64,000 nucleotides of DNA from Tridacna crocea (taxonomy: Eukaryota > Mollusca > Bivalvia > Cardiida > Cardiidae), in NCBI GenBank assembly GCA_943736015.1, contig OX031065.1, positions 21,590,427 to 21,654,426 on the forward strand, written 5' to 3'. This document shows, one piece after another, positions 48,927-59,770 of this stretch; the first letter of the stretch is position 1; the number at the start of each line of letters is the position of its first letter. The position numbers were made by a program, and so were the translations under genes. The notes beneath the pieces are model-generated. The model made no database searches. It had not been told where the DNA came from and saw only the letters and a program-made list of their open reading frames with translations.

Positions 48927-49157
48927 TATTCACCTTTTACCAAACAATTCCTGGTTTTCACAATCCTGAAGTAAAAGCCTTTTGAAAACATTGTGGAAAA
49001 AGGAGAAAATGCTGGTAACCAGCATTTTCTCCTTTTCCCTCAATATTTTTTACCCTGCTTGAAAGAAATTTCAATTTTTAAGTTACGATTATTTTGTCGT
49101 TTGAGAAAGCTTTCAAACTGGACCAGTCTAAAATTTTGTCGTCTGGTAAATGGTTAA
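48927..49157. mobile_element. F1 MITE, complete, adjacent to the preceding copy
   Basis: CTATTCACCTTTTACCAAAC to GTCGTCTGGTAAATGGTTAA. The core hairpin is intact around GCTGGTAACCAGC. Confidence 0.8.
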
Positions 49158-49221
49158 ACAGCTAAGCAAATCGATATATTTTTTTTTTAAGTTTAGAAAA
49201 CAAGGGCCGTACTTAAATTGG

Positions 49222-49330
49222 CGCTATAGCTTATTGGATTATAACTGCAGGAAGTCCTTGTTCGATCCCCACAGACAACATCGGTTCTATGGTCCAAGGC
49301 CCTTGAGCAAGGCACTTCAGAGTCTGTTTC
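49222..49330 (+). mobile_element. tRNA-like SINE head fragment
   Basis: GCGCTATAGCTTATTGGATT (A-box-like) and CTTGTTCGATCCCCACA (B box), then AAGGCCCTTGAGCAAGGCAC, a sequence seen in many aquatic-animal SINEs. Confidence 0.55.
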
Positions 49331-49381
49331 TGATAAAACCCAGAAAACATATGAAAAACTGAACTGTTGACGCAGTAAAAC

Positions 49382-49604
49382 TTAACCTGTTACCGCACTA
49401 CGTTTGACGACTGTAAGAAAGAAGCCTTCAGAAAACATTGTGGGAAAAGGAGAAAATGCTGGTAACCAGCATTTTCTCCTTTTCCCACAATGTTTTCTAC
49501 TCTTCACAAAACAAATTTCAAATTTTCAGTCACTTTTAATTTGTTGTCTGCAAATGCTTTCGATTCGGACAAACCTAAAATTTTGTCTTTTGGTTATGAG
49601 TTAA
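49382..49604. mobile_element. F1 MITE, complete
   Basis: TTAACCTGTTACCGCACTAC to TTTTGTCTTTTGGTTATGAGTTAA. The core hairpin is perfect over ~29-bp arms. Confidence 0.87.
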
Positions 49605-50159
49605 ATACTGCTGAAATCGGCTTTAAAACCAAACAAGGAAGCAAAGAAATAAGCAAGTACATACCTGAGATGTCGGTGTCGAGGACAATACACGCTGACC
49701 GGGCAATTTATTTATAGACATCTGGGTCTACACTGTCTGAATCTGTATATATTATTTCTCTTTGAACAATGATATTACTTTAATTCCTTTATACTCATAT
49801 CTCCACGCTTAGTCATCCATCATCCGATCTTTGCAAAAATTATATGTAAATATGTAATGAAATTTAGATGATTCAGAATCGTTATATTGACAATTACTGC
49901 ACGTGTAGCTTCATATACCACGATGTTCTTCTTTTAAGTTTGGAAAAGTAGAATGTGGAAAGCAAACACTAACTTCCAACAATAGATATTTGTTTTGTAT
50001 TTTTTCCCGTTTCTCACCTCAAAGTCACCGTCTTGTTTGTCGACACTATAGTAACTCAAAATATAACTTCTGTCTAAACGTTTCCTCACAAAATCTCTTT
50101 GTATCTTGTTTATCTGTTTGTTTCTACACGCAGTTGTTCTCATATTTCGCCTTACTGGG

Positions 50160-50660
50160 CGTGTTATTCGATGGTGATTGACTCGGAGTGAAGGTGGGCG
50201 GAGTTCCCCACTGCAGTATAACCAGTGTAACATTGTCGGTTTAACAGCACGTGGCTACAGCCATATTCTCCCCCTCCCCATAGTATCTGATGACAAGAGT
50301 TTAACGTCTGTTGGATGGGCCCGGAGTGTGGGAGGAAATAACTGTGTAATGTTGGAAAGTGTTAGCTGTTTGTTTAACAAGAAATCTTAATCAGATGCGC
50401 ACTTCGTTACAATGTCGATATCCGCGGAAACAGGGGAAGGGCCATTTTCTTTGAGCTATTTATAAAATGAAACGATCGGCGCTTGTTAAGCGTATGGAAG
50501 CTTTTCTGTATTTGTTTGTATTTTCTTTGAGTTCTAAGCAACATATTATCTGTGACGTTTGGAATATTTCCTGTTCCGGAAGTATTTAACGCGCATGCAC
50601 ATTTGAGCCGTGCTCTTGCTAATGGGGGATTGGTGCGTCTCCGTTGTTCATCATATGTAT
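50160..50660. other. GC-richer patch of unknown role
   Basis: Contains GGTGGGCGGAGTTCCCCACT and CGATCGGCGCTTGTT, with a TATAAATA-like motif on the minus strand near 50460 followed by a 12-codon frame (MALPLFPRISTL). This could be an old promoter or part of an unlabelled repeat. No gene model can be built. Confidence 0.2.
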
Positions 50661-50762
50661 ATGTACCAATGTACTGTTCGCAAAAGTATGCATCCGTAAA
50701 ATACATTTTTTCGAACAGCCTACAGTCCTGAGGTAAAATGGTCCCTGGACATACAGAAAAAA

Positions 50763-50868
50763 TTGAAGCAAAATGTTTCGGCCCAGGTCAGCCTGCGCGG
50801 ACTGCGCAGGCTGACCTGGGCCGAAACATTTTGCAGATGCATTAAGCCCTCTTTTCATAAAGCATGGC
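50763..50868. mobile_element. F5 hairpin MITE
   Basis: AAAATGTTTCGGCCCAGGTC and the inverse GACCTGGGCCGAAACATTTT form a perfect ~38-bp-arm hairpin. The tail is GCATTAAGCCCTCTTTTCAT, as at 22388-22497. Confidence 0.85.
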
Positions 50869-50981
50869 TCATTTCTATTTTCCTTCCCCTCGCTATCACA
50901 GAACCCATCATTTGTTAGTTTTAAAACATGCGAATAACTCTTGCATCAGCTTTGGTATTTGTATTTTTAAACAATAGATCC

Positions 50982-51199
50982 TTTTACCCTTATCCTACTA
51001 AATGAAAGAAATAGACATTTTCAGCCGATAAGAAAAACTCATTTTGTTTTTCAAACTTCAACAGTATTTTTCGAGGAAAGATATCTTCTAAATCTGACAG
51101 TGTAGGTCAAAGATCAGACTGCACGTTTTGTGCATGTCTTATCTTGATCTACACTGTCCGCAAAGGGTCAGTGAGTCGCGCTTAGAAGCCTAAGGGTTG
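50982..51199. mobile_element. F2 MITE, near-complete
   Basis: TTTTACCCTTATCCTACTAA to GAAGCCTAAGGGTTGA. The hairpin is GTGTAGGTCAAAGATCAGAC with a 3-base irregularity at its tip. Confidence 0.82.
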
Positions 51200-51649
51200 A
51201 TATGCAATATAAAATCCATCGTTATCTATCTTTTTATTATATATTCTCTTCTTTTTTGTTTGAATACTCCGATGTGCTTGTGCTCCGTACATTGATGTAA
51301 AATATGATTTGAAACTGGTTTAGAGAAAGGGAGGTCATGAAAAGATGAATAACCAAAAACAGGAAAAAAAAGCTACTTACGGTAGTGGACCCGTGATAGA
51401 AAACACGTATTTCCACTGTAATATTGTTCTATAAAATTTGCTATAATTAAAAAAGAGTATTATTGTACTATTTCAACCGAGCCACCTTTTCCATTTTTTC
51501 CATGTAAGAATTATCATTTATGACTCTAAAACCACGATAATATTATTCTCTTTATAAAGAAAGATAATAATTACATCCCTTTTTCTGAAAACTAACAAAA
51601 GTATTAAACAAATAATTTCAAGATAGCTATCAAAGGAATTTCTGGTCTG

Positions 51650-51878
51650 TTAACCCTTTACTCCATAGATACTCATTTCTACACAATGCTTGTAAGAGCT
51701 TTTGGAAAACATTGTGACAAAAGGCGAAATTGCTTGTGACGAGCAATTTCACCTTTTGCCACAATGTTTTCTATGCTATCAAAAGGTGTCATATACACAT
51801 AAGAAATAGCTTCATCCTTGCTGTTATTTAGGGTCAATTAGAGATACTATAGAAATGCCTTATGGGGTAAAGGGTTAA
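51650..51878. mobile_element. F1b MITE, complete, inverse of 540-768
   Basis: TTAACCCTTTACTCCATAGA to CTTATGGGGTAAAGGGTTAA. The core AAAAGGCGAAATTGCTTG is paired with GAGCAATTTCACCTTTTG. Intact TTAA at both ends. Confidence 0.88.
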
Positions 51879-52079
51879 AAATGTACGAAAGTATTATATC
51901 TGTATAAATCCGTATTTATCAACTATAGACAAAATCTTATTCCATGTTGCACTAGAAGTGTTACGGGTCTACCACCTTAAAAAAATCGTTCAATTTTCTT
52001 TCTCTAGGGAAAGTTGATAAACAAAATTACATGTTGTTAGGCATAAGCTCTTGAACTCACTATTTACTTTTAGTTTGGT

Positions 52080-52155
52080 ATAAAAACCACACTGTTTTCA
52101 GAAGGGTTCTTTCTCAGGTTCGTTAAAAGTCGGGACTGTGTGGTAAAAAGTTACC
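52080..52155. mobile_element. F1 MITE right-end fragment
   Basis: TGTTTTCAGAAGGGTTCTTT, GGGACTGTGTGGTAAAAAGTTA, then a run of 13 C at 52154-52166. Confidence 0.55.
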
Positions 52156-52164
52156 CCCCCCCCC

Positions 52165-52270
52165 CAGTTTTTCACGGGTCATATTGTATACCATCGCAGG
52201 GATTCAAACCAGAAGTTGTCTCAACTGTATCCCAGCCTTTCTAACGACTGAGCTGTCTTTGCTGGGGACT
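52165..52270 (-). mobile_element. tRNA-like SINE head fragment, minus strand
   Basis: The minus strand has ACAGCTCAGTCGTTAGAAAG (A box) and CTGGTTTGAATCCCTGC (B box). No SINE body is identified. Confidence 0.55.
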
Positions 52271-52365
52271 GACTTGAAAATTTTGTAGTACTTAAAGTAC
52301 GAATTAAATTACAAAAATCTAGTTTTATGACTCGTTGCGGTCTCATCCAATCTGTACCTCTTTTA

Positions 52366-52515
52366 TCCTCTACCAAACGACAAAAATCTTATATTTTTCC
52401 AAATCGTAGAAACCCTTGGACAGAAACATTTTAAAAACATTGTCAGAGAGGAAGAAAATGTAGGTAAGATTTTAGCATTTAACCCTTTTCAAAAACATTT
52501 TCGACATTACCAAAT
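52366..52515. mobile_element. F1 MITE, degenerate
   Basis: CTCTACCAAACGACAAAAAT, AAACATTGTCAGAGAGGAAG, AACCCTTTTCAAAAACATTTTC. A detached right-arm scrap (GTCGTCTGCAAATGCTTTCA) sits at 52729. Confidence 0.5.
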
Positions 52516-52779
52516 ACAAATTCCGCTGAATATCTCTATATACTTTCAATTTTATTTCAACTTTATTTCTACAAGATATTAACATAGTTTGCTGGATGTA
52601 AACAATTGTAAACAATTGTATTATAATTGTACTATAATTATGTAGAAAATGATGTGGTTTTTTTTTTTGTATTATGTAGAGAGTAAATTTTTTTTTTTAA
52701 AAATCCATCATCTAAACCACACCTAAGTTGTCGTCTGCAAATGCTTTCAATTTGGATATATCTATGTACATTGTTTTTG

Positions 52780-53165
52780 TTACTCGTGGAGCAGCCACGA
52801 GTGAAAATATTATCGCTGATGTTCACAAGATGAAACAAATTTCGATCTTTAACCGAAAAAAAAAAACCCAAATATTCTTTTTATTTCATGCCTTTAACCC
52901 TTTCTGGGGGGAATTTTATCAAAATCCAGTATTTTTTTTTTTCGGTTATTCTCCGTAGCGTACCCCCTCCGCCTAATAACGCATTACAAATATTACGTCG
53001 AGCGGAAAAAATGTAAGGTAAATGGCGTCATATTTCCATCTGGCTGTAAGGTTTCAACTGAAGAGTTAGATTATAAAAATCGATATTTTCACGGGTCATA
53101 ACCATGAAATATCGAACATTATTTCACCGATATTTTTCTATAACCTACTAGAAATCATGAAATAA
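52780..53165. mobile_element. F7 repeat
   Basis: CGTGGAGCAGCCACGAGTG, ACAAGATGAAACAAATTTCG, TCTCCGTAGCGTACCCCCTC, ATATTTCCATCTGGCTG, ending ACTAGAAATCATGAAATAAA. Confidence 0.75.
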
Positions 53166-53214
53166 AGATCTAATATTAGTAAGCCTAACGAGCTCAATAT
53201 CCCAGCCGTATTAG

Positions 53215-53385
53215 CCTGAAGATTGATATATAGGATCTTACATGAGTTGGTTTTTGAGATAAAATTTTATTAAACGAGTCTACAAAAAATGTTATTAAGC
53301 GAGCCCATCGCGAGCTTAATATTTTTTTGTGGACGAGTTTGATATTTTTTTTTTCCTCAAAAGCCAACGAGTGTCATTTATTTAT
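53215..53385. repeat. Imperfect palindrome following F7
   Basis: GAGTTGGTTTTTGAGATAAA / CTCAAAAGCCAACGAGTG as outer arms and GTTATTAAGCGAGCCCATCG / CGAGCTTAATATT inside. Same position relative to F7 as 38318-38465. Confidence 0.6.
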
Positions 53386-53618
53386 ATTTTCATATTACAT
53401 TTTTTGTGGACGAGTAAAAATACTAGTAATAGTTACCTAAAAAGCCAAAGAGTGAAAAATTCTTTTTATCACATAACAGAAGAACAGGAATTATAAACCA
53501 TAATGTGTTAAAACACAGGCATGCATATATAATGTGTAAAGAAATTTACATGAAGCCTATGCGCTACCCTGACAGGTATATTACGTACGAAAAATAATTC
53601 CAAAGCAACTTGCATAAT

Positions 53619-53884
53619 TGGAGTGCAACACGCGAAAAGGTGCGTTCGGACATTTGCGTAAAGTGTCGTCCCGGATTAGCCTGCGCAGTCCGCGCAGGCT
53701 AATCCGAGACGGCACTTTACGACTAAATTAGATTTTGTGCTACAGTAGACATGTGTAAAACAGAAAATCACATAAAATCGGAAAGTGTCATTTCGGATTA
53801 GCCTCTGCGGACTGCACACGCTGATCAGAGACGACACTTTACGCAAATGTCCGAATGACCCTTTTCGCGTGTTGCACTCCATAT
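53619..53884. mobile_element. F3 dimeric hairpin MITE (GGAGTGCAAC ends)
   Basis: Ends TTGGAGTGCAACACGCG and CGCGTGTTGCACTCCA. Two palindromic modules are separated by GATTTTGTGCTACAGTAGAC. Near-identical to 55596-55864. Confidence 0.88.
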
Positions 53885-54107
53885 ATTGATTTTGCTTTGA
53901 ATCTAAAAGTGGCTATATTAACAACATTGTCATGATTAAGAATTTTGACCATTAATTAGCGTGTAATTACAGGTTGTTGACCTACTAAAGCACTATTTTC
54001 TTTTCTCATCCGTGTGTGAGACAAAAAATTCGTAATGGTTGTATTAGTTTGAAAACAGGGGGAGTCATGTGATAGTACAAGTAATACATCTTATATATGT
54101 ATGAGCC

Positions 54108-54233
54108 ATGTTATGTGAAAAAATGATCTGAGTGCATTTGTGAAAAGCATCCGCCTATGTCAGCCTGCGCAGTCCGCGCAGGCTGACGTAGGCGGAAACT
54201 TTTCTCTATCTTAACACTTTTTGCATGTCACAG
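54108..54233. mobile_element. F5 hairpin MITE
   Basis: CCGCCTATGTCAGCCTGCGC and GCGCAGGCTGACGTAGGCGG as hairpin arms. Outer ends are diverged. Confidence 0.78.
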
Positions 54234-54522
54234 AACCATTTTACTACATAATTTAGTCGGCAGGTTCAGAAGATAGATATTTTTTTGTGCACATAATTAT
54301 GTGATGACTTACTTAGTTACATGTATCACGGAGATACAATAAACCCCACCCACCCCCCTTTTTACAGAGTATATCTCATATTTATTTACAACTACCAAAA
54401 TCTAGATAATTTACATAAATAATGAATTTGTTACATGTTATAATAATACATTGTAAGTTCCTGCTGCACAGAACTTCTGGCATGTTTCTACCCAATTAGT
54501 GAATCGATTCTTCATTCAAATA

Positions 54523-54537
54523 CCCCCCCCCCCCCCC
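54523..54537 (+). repeat. Poly-C tract
   Basis: About 15 consecutive C followed by CT-rich sequence. Length uncertain. Confidence 0.85.
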
Positions 54538-54975
54538 TCTTTTCACCCCCACCCCGCCCTCTGTGCCTCTTCCTTGACAAATGACGCAGAAGATTTAATC
54601 ATCTGTTCTAGAAAATAATGAAAAGAGAACACTGTCTTGTTATACATCAGTGCCAACTTGAATCTTACAAACTGCTTCAGTCGATTTCGATCCATAGGTT
54701 TGTGGAAACTATATATTTTTTTTAATTTTTTGATATATATACTAACATGTGATTACTTTAGTAACTAATCTAAAAGTGGTTGTATACATCTACAGAAGAG
54801 AATTTCTGACAAATTTGCCTAAAAAGGGGGAATAAATATAGGATAATTGAACTTTCTTTAATCTGTCGACATAGAGATCAAAATTATCATTATCTTGCTT
54901 TCGTTTCTTCAATTACCCCTTATTTAGTATAGTGATAATATAGCTTACGAAGACGTGGCTCACAATGGGAGATAA

Positions 54976-55040
54976 TTGGAATAGTAACGAAACAAAGAGC
55001 TATAATTTACCTCAATATTCAATGATGACGATTTGAAACA
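54976..55040 (+). repeat. 65-bp exact direct duplicate, copy 1
   Basis: Begins TTGGAATAGTAACGAAACAA and ends ATGACGATTTGAAACA. Recurs unchanged at 55369-55433. Confidence 0.95.
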
Positions 55041-55368
55041 AAACCCGAGTCCACTATTCTAACTGAAGAAAAACAAAATACGAAGAAAAGTAGATCCACA
55101 TTCATGAACATTGCGAAATACATTACTTACAATAACAATACCGTTATAACTATATCAGTGTCGTTTGATATAGGTAACAAAGCATTCTTACAACAAGACG
55201 ATGTATAACAGGTACTGAACTATTAGAACATGATGGTATCGCTATATACTAGTCACATCTTCCATACACCTCTTTATTTTGTGACCCATCATGCAAGAAG
55301 AGACCATCTAGGAATTCTGTACATCAATAAGATGAAAACAGATCAACGATAGTACAGGTCAGTTTAAG

Positions 55369-55433
55369 TTGGAATAGTAACGAAACAAAGAGCTATAATT
55401 TACCTCAATATTCAATGATGACGATTTGAAACA
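55369..55433 (+). repeat. 65-bp exact direct duplicate, copy 2
   Basis: Identical to 54976-55040, 393 bases away in the same orientation. Flanking bases differ on both sides, so this is a short templated copy, not a longer tandem duplication. Confidence 0.95.
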
Positions 55434-55499
55434 TCAAAAAATCAAAAATGATTGTATAGCAAGGAACAATGACCACTTTCATAGAGAAAAGGTTATAAA

Positions 55500-55597
55500 A
55501 GTGAACCCGGATCAGCCTGCGCAATTCGTGCAGTCTGACCAGGATTGACACTTTTCGCAGTTCCCAGAAGGTCCTTTTTTGCGTGACGGGTCACATA
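55500..55597. mobile_element. F5/F3-related half element
   Basis: GGATCAGCCTGCGCAATTCG, GACACTTTTCGCAGTTCCCA, TTTTTTGCGTGACGGGTCAC. It abuts the F3 copy with no gap. Confidence 0.6.
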
Positions 55598-55864
55598 TGG
55601 AGTGCAACACGCGAAAAGGTGCATTCGGACATTTGCGTAAAGTGTCGTCCCGGATTAGCCTGCGCAGTCCGCGCAGGCTAATCCGAGACGGCACTTTACG
55701 ACCACATTAGATTTTGTGCTACAGTAGACTTGCTTAAAACAGAAAATCACATTAAATCGTAAAGTGTCGTTTCGGATTAGCCTGTGCGGACTGCACACGC
55801 TGATCCGAGACGACACTTTACGCAAATGTCCGAATGACCCTTTTCGCGTGTTGCACTCCATATA
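55596..55864. mobile_element. F3 dimeric hairpin MITE
   Basis: TATGGAGTGCAACACGCG to GTGTTGCACTCCATATA. Differs from 53619-53884 by scattered substitutions only. Confidence 0.9.
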
Positions 55865-56199
55865 CCGGTATTAGTAAACAGTGCTATTGCATGTACATGG
55901 CGTAATGGTCCGTTCAATACCAAATGACAAACCTGGCCAATTCCAGAAAAATCTCGACCAATAGGAGAACAACTCGGCCAATATCAAATGCAAAATGACT
56001 CACAAATCTCGACCATTGATTAACAAATGTCATATATCAAAGAACTTCACATTGACCTTCGTATACAGGTTCTCGGTCTGCGGCAGTATGAGACCGAGAC
56101 CAACGGCCGAAGAATAGTAATACGGATTGAGGGCCTTTTTCGAGACAAATACGAATTAATTTGATGAACAACATTAAGAAATCGTGGGAGCTATAATAG

Positions 56200-56386
56200 G
56201 GTCCGTATTCACCAACTATTCTAAAGGAAATTATTATCTAATTCTCAATAATTTCCTGAATTAGAAAGTAACACATCTTTTGATTGACTGGACCAAATAA
56301 TTTAGCCAATCAGAAGTTGTGATACTTACTAAATACACAATTAGACAAAGACTACTTTTATGATCGGTTGGCTAATACGGACCCAG
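56200..56386. mobile_element. F4 MITE, complete
   Basis: GGGTCCGTATTCACCAACT and GGTTGGCTAATACGGACCC as termini. Centre CTTTTGATTGACTGGACC with TAGCCAATCAGAAGTT. Confidence 0.87.
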
Positions 56387-56389
56387 CAG

Positions 56390-57489
56390 TCTCTTGCAAT
56401 TCTGTTTAGTAAGTAATGCATTTTGGATATTGAATACTGTAACATAATCAATACATGACAATCGTTAACTGTTATTTCCTTCAAGCTTCGTAAAAGAGAC
56501 GTTATACTGTTTTTAACCGCAAATCTATTTGGATCTGACAATTTCGCTTGCTTCTACGTCACAATTGCGAATTGCTTCTAAAAGAATATTACATCGATGA
56601 ATGTATAGGAAACTACATGTAGTGCATCGCCAGGCTAAATGCTTAACACAGATGGCATGACTTTATCGCTAGCTTTCACGTAATGATTACAATGCTTTCT
56701 TACAATACTCGTCAACACAACAGTCCATGAACATATAACTACTTCACTATATGACAGTACACATATATACATGTGTATTAAGTAAATAAATCTATGACAA
56801 TTACATCATCTGTTCAAGAAATTTGCTACCTACAAAACTATCATCAGATAAGGATAATACCAGCAACATCAGAAGCCGTATTCCCTTACCATTTTTAATA
56901 ACATTTTAATTGTATCCCTCCAGAACACCATAAATTTTGTAGTTACGAAATATCTGACTTGTTGAACAAATAGTGTAGCCAATCTGTTTCTTTCTATATA
57001 TAGTATCAGGTTAAGATACAAATTTGGAAAGTTTGATGAATGCGCTCCTTGAATACTATATACGTATGGTAAACGAATGTTAACCGTTACGCTTCCAAGG
57101 GCAGTTCAAGGACGTACTGCAGACAGTATAGTTCAAGATTGAAATGCAAAGAACGTGCATTCTTATCTCGGTTCCACTACAGTCTTATCTTGGATACACA
57201 CCATCTGATAACACCAAAAAATACCTTTTGATTAATAGCAACATTCAAGTTTTTACTATGAGCTTGAAAGTTTTACATGATCAAAGGTACTACATCTTCA
57301 GTACATAATTATAACGATTTCAGTAACTGTTAGATGTACACGTTTTTTTTTCGAATCTTCACTGGATACATTTCATGTAAATGGTTGAGAAGTCACACCA
57401 TCTTTGCAAGCCAAAGTGACGATCACTTCGTAGATCTAACCACTGGTAAGAACAACGTAGTGATCGTGAGCACGACTTGCGTAGATGAA
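56390..57489. other. Non-coding DNA with one weak F2 trace
   Basis: No gene recognised. 57075-57210 has GTTAACCGTTACGCTTCCAA and GTGCATTCTTATCTCGG, an F2-like remnant. Confidence 0.45.
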
Positions 57490-57584
57490 ATCATATTATC
57501 GTCAGTTTGTTTCAAAAACCTCGTAACTGCAGCTTGTTTCAAGCTTTAGTTACGAGGTTTTTTAAGTAAACCGACGATATGATT
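57490..57584. mobile_element. F8 short palindromic MITE
   Basis: ATCATATTATCGTCAGTTTG, CTCGTAACTGCAGCTTG, and the inverse to TAAACCGACGATATGAT. The outermost ATCATAT/ATATGAT pair extends the palindrome. Confidence 0.85.
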
Positions 57585-57589
57585 CATGG

Positions 57590-58915
57590 TCTTTGAATCA
57601 CAGTTTGGAAGGGAAAAAATGAATTGCTTTTGAAATACTTGTTAGTCTGAAGTTTTATTTTTTTTGCAATTTGAAATTGCCAACAAACAAATATTTTTAC
57701 ATCAGTGTGTCCAAAAAGAGAGGGGTTTTCCCCTACTTCACCTTCATCAAGTTTCAAGTGTATCCAAATTGAGCTTTGTTGTGGTTGCTTTATAGCATTT
57801 CCTTGTGCCTGAATGCAAAATTACAAAAACTTTCCCCCCAAAACCTTTTGTTTTTTTATTGTTTCCGGTCTTTTCATATCGAAATCAAATGCTAATTGTG
57901 ATGCTAGAATTCAAGAAAATCCCCTACTGATATCCTAAATACATCAGTGTTATGGCTATACATGTAAATTGAAGTAACATCATTACGCACAGGATAAAAA
58001 GTCGTCGCACAGGATAAAAAGTCGTGTACTAAGTGAAACGGTCAACCAAGCTGATTTTGTCAACAGACATCATTTTCTGGTGTCTTTGAGTTGGAATAAC
58101 TTTACGGACGTATATGACAAATTTTTCTAGCGGACAGATTTTTTGGTAAAACTTTGCATATACCAAGCTCATCATGTCTCTTGGAGATAACAGTGAAAAA
58201 AGATGTGAGTGCCCGCGCTCGTTTCTGAGAAATTTATTTTTAAAAAATGTATATACAGTGCCAAAAATTCGGTTTATATTGGTTTTAAAGTGATTTTATT
58301 TTTCTTTCAACAGAAAAGTCAACAGAAAAAATACAAATATACATTATTTTAATGAAAAATCATGTATTTTTGTACAAAAAATATATGAAAGCCTAGTTTT
58401 TAGCATGATATATGTACAAATAATGCATGTTATATGTAGATCATTGATTTAGAAAGGGGCGTAGTTTGATCGAATTACGGGTTAATCTCACAAAAAATAG
58501 ATCTACATAATTTCTAACGGACAGATTAAAAAAATACTCTCATATAGTGTTTAAAATTCTTAACAATAAGAAAAAATAAAAGTAGCACCTATCCGTGCTA
58601 ATTTTGTCAGAAAACAATTTAATTAGCATTTCTTCCTTGAAAAGAGGGTAAAAGTATTATCAGCAGACTCCACAAAAAATTCTAACATGAAGTAAAGATT
58701 TGAAATATTCTGAATAGTTATCTATATTACGAAAGATCAATTAGTATGAACAAACAGTTACACTGTTGATGAAATATTCATGAACATCCTTTTTGATGAG
58801 GACACAAAATACATTAAACGCCATGAATACCTGTTTCTTGATTAACTTACTGACCCAAACACTTTTACTGTTGACATGTTCTGAACCGCTAATAACCCTG
58901 TACTTCCTATGGATT
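57590..58915. other. Non-coding DNA, nothing recognised
   Basis: AT-rich. A 20-bp direct repeat GCACAGGATAAAAAGTCGT lies at ~57988 and ~58006, in tandem. No ORF of note. Confidence 0.45.
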
Positions 58916-59132
58916 TTAACCCTTATCCTGCTTTTAAATACCTAAAGCTAAATTTTCAATTCAATATTAAAATCTCAAATATTTTATATTTCAAACTTAT
59001 CTTAAGGGGAAAAGTATTTCTTTAACGGACAATGTAGATCAAAGATCAGACTGCACGTTCTGTGCAGTCTGATCTTTGGTCTACACTGTCCGCAAAAGGT
59101 CACTGAGTCCCGCTTGGCAACCTAAGGGTTAA
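58916..59132. mobile_element. F2 MITE, complete reference copy
   Basis: TTAACCCTTATCCTGCTTTT to CTTGGCAACCTAAGGGTTAA. The perfect hairpin TGTAGATCAAAGATCAGACT has its inverse across ACGTTCTGTGC. Intact TTAA at both ends. Confidence 0.92.
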
Positions 59133-59186
59133 GGCTGTTAACACTTTCAGCACCAAGTAAATAGGCTCAACCTCTTTCGGCGGCTC

Positions 59187-59416
59187 TTTACCCTTTCCCA
59201 AACAACAAATTTGGACCCTTCCAAATCAAAAGAGTTTGCAAACGACAATTTTAGATTTGGAGAAAATGGCAGAAAGTTCTCCAAAAGGGTAGAAAACACT
59301 GTGGGAAAAGGAGAAATTGCTCGTTACGAGCAATTTCTCCTTTTCCAACTGTTTTTTTATAGACTTTTAATTACTGCAGACACGTAAAAAACAGGGCTTG
59401 TTTGGAAAAGGGTTAA
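59187..59416. mobile_element. F1 MITE with the F1b-type loop
   Basis: TTTACCCTTTCCCAAACAAC to GCTTGTTTGGAAAAGGGTTAA. The core tip is AAATTGCTCGTTACGAGCAA. Sister of 25613-25820, with an 18-bp internal insertion. Confidence 0.85.
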
Positions 59417-59469
59417 TACAATCCATTGAAACTTACATAGATTTTCATTGTATATGCTTGACCATACAA

Positions 59470-59545
59470 GCGAACAGTATAGATCAAAGATCAGAGTGCA
59501 CGTTCTGTGCAGTCTGATCCTGATCTATGCCGTCTGCAAAAATCA
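59470..59545. mobile_element. F2 hairpin fragment
   Basis: ACAGTATAGATCAAAGATCA and CTGATCCTGATCTATGCCGT as arms, without termini. Confidence 0.65.
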
Positions 59546-59649
59546 CTGTTTTCGACCATGGCACTGACAGGGTTCATTGCAATAGTCCTTCTAAAACATA
59601 CAATTTGTGTGACCCGCATTTGCAAAAGATGCTTAAATGCATCTCTGTG

Positions 59650-59770
59650 ATGCAACATACCAAGCAGGTCCTGAGTTCGATTCCCGGGAGCGGATGTCAA
59701 CTTTGGGATTATTCATCGGCCCGCACACTCGGCGCGAGTACTGGTGTAGTTCCCAGGAAGCAGAATCGAG
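59650..59770 (+). mobile_element. tRNA-like SINE head fragment
   Basis: CCTGAGTTCGATTCCCGGGA is a strong B box. It is followed by GCGCGAGTACTGGTGTAGTT and CCCAGGAAGCAGAATC. No A box is clearly present upstream. Confidence 0.5.

Noticed and set aside
49222-59770. Functional tRNA genes at B-box matches (49222, 52165, 59650)
   Set aside because: Acceptor stems do not pair and SINE-like sequence follows. Treated as SINE heads.
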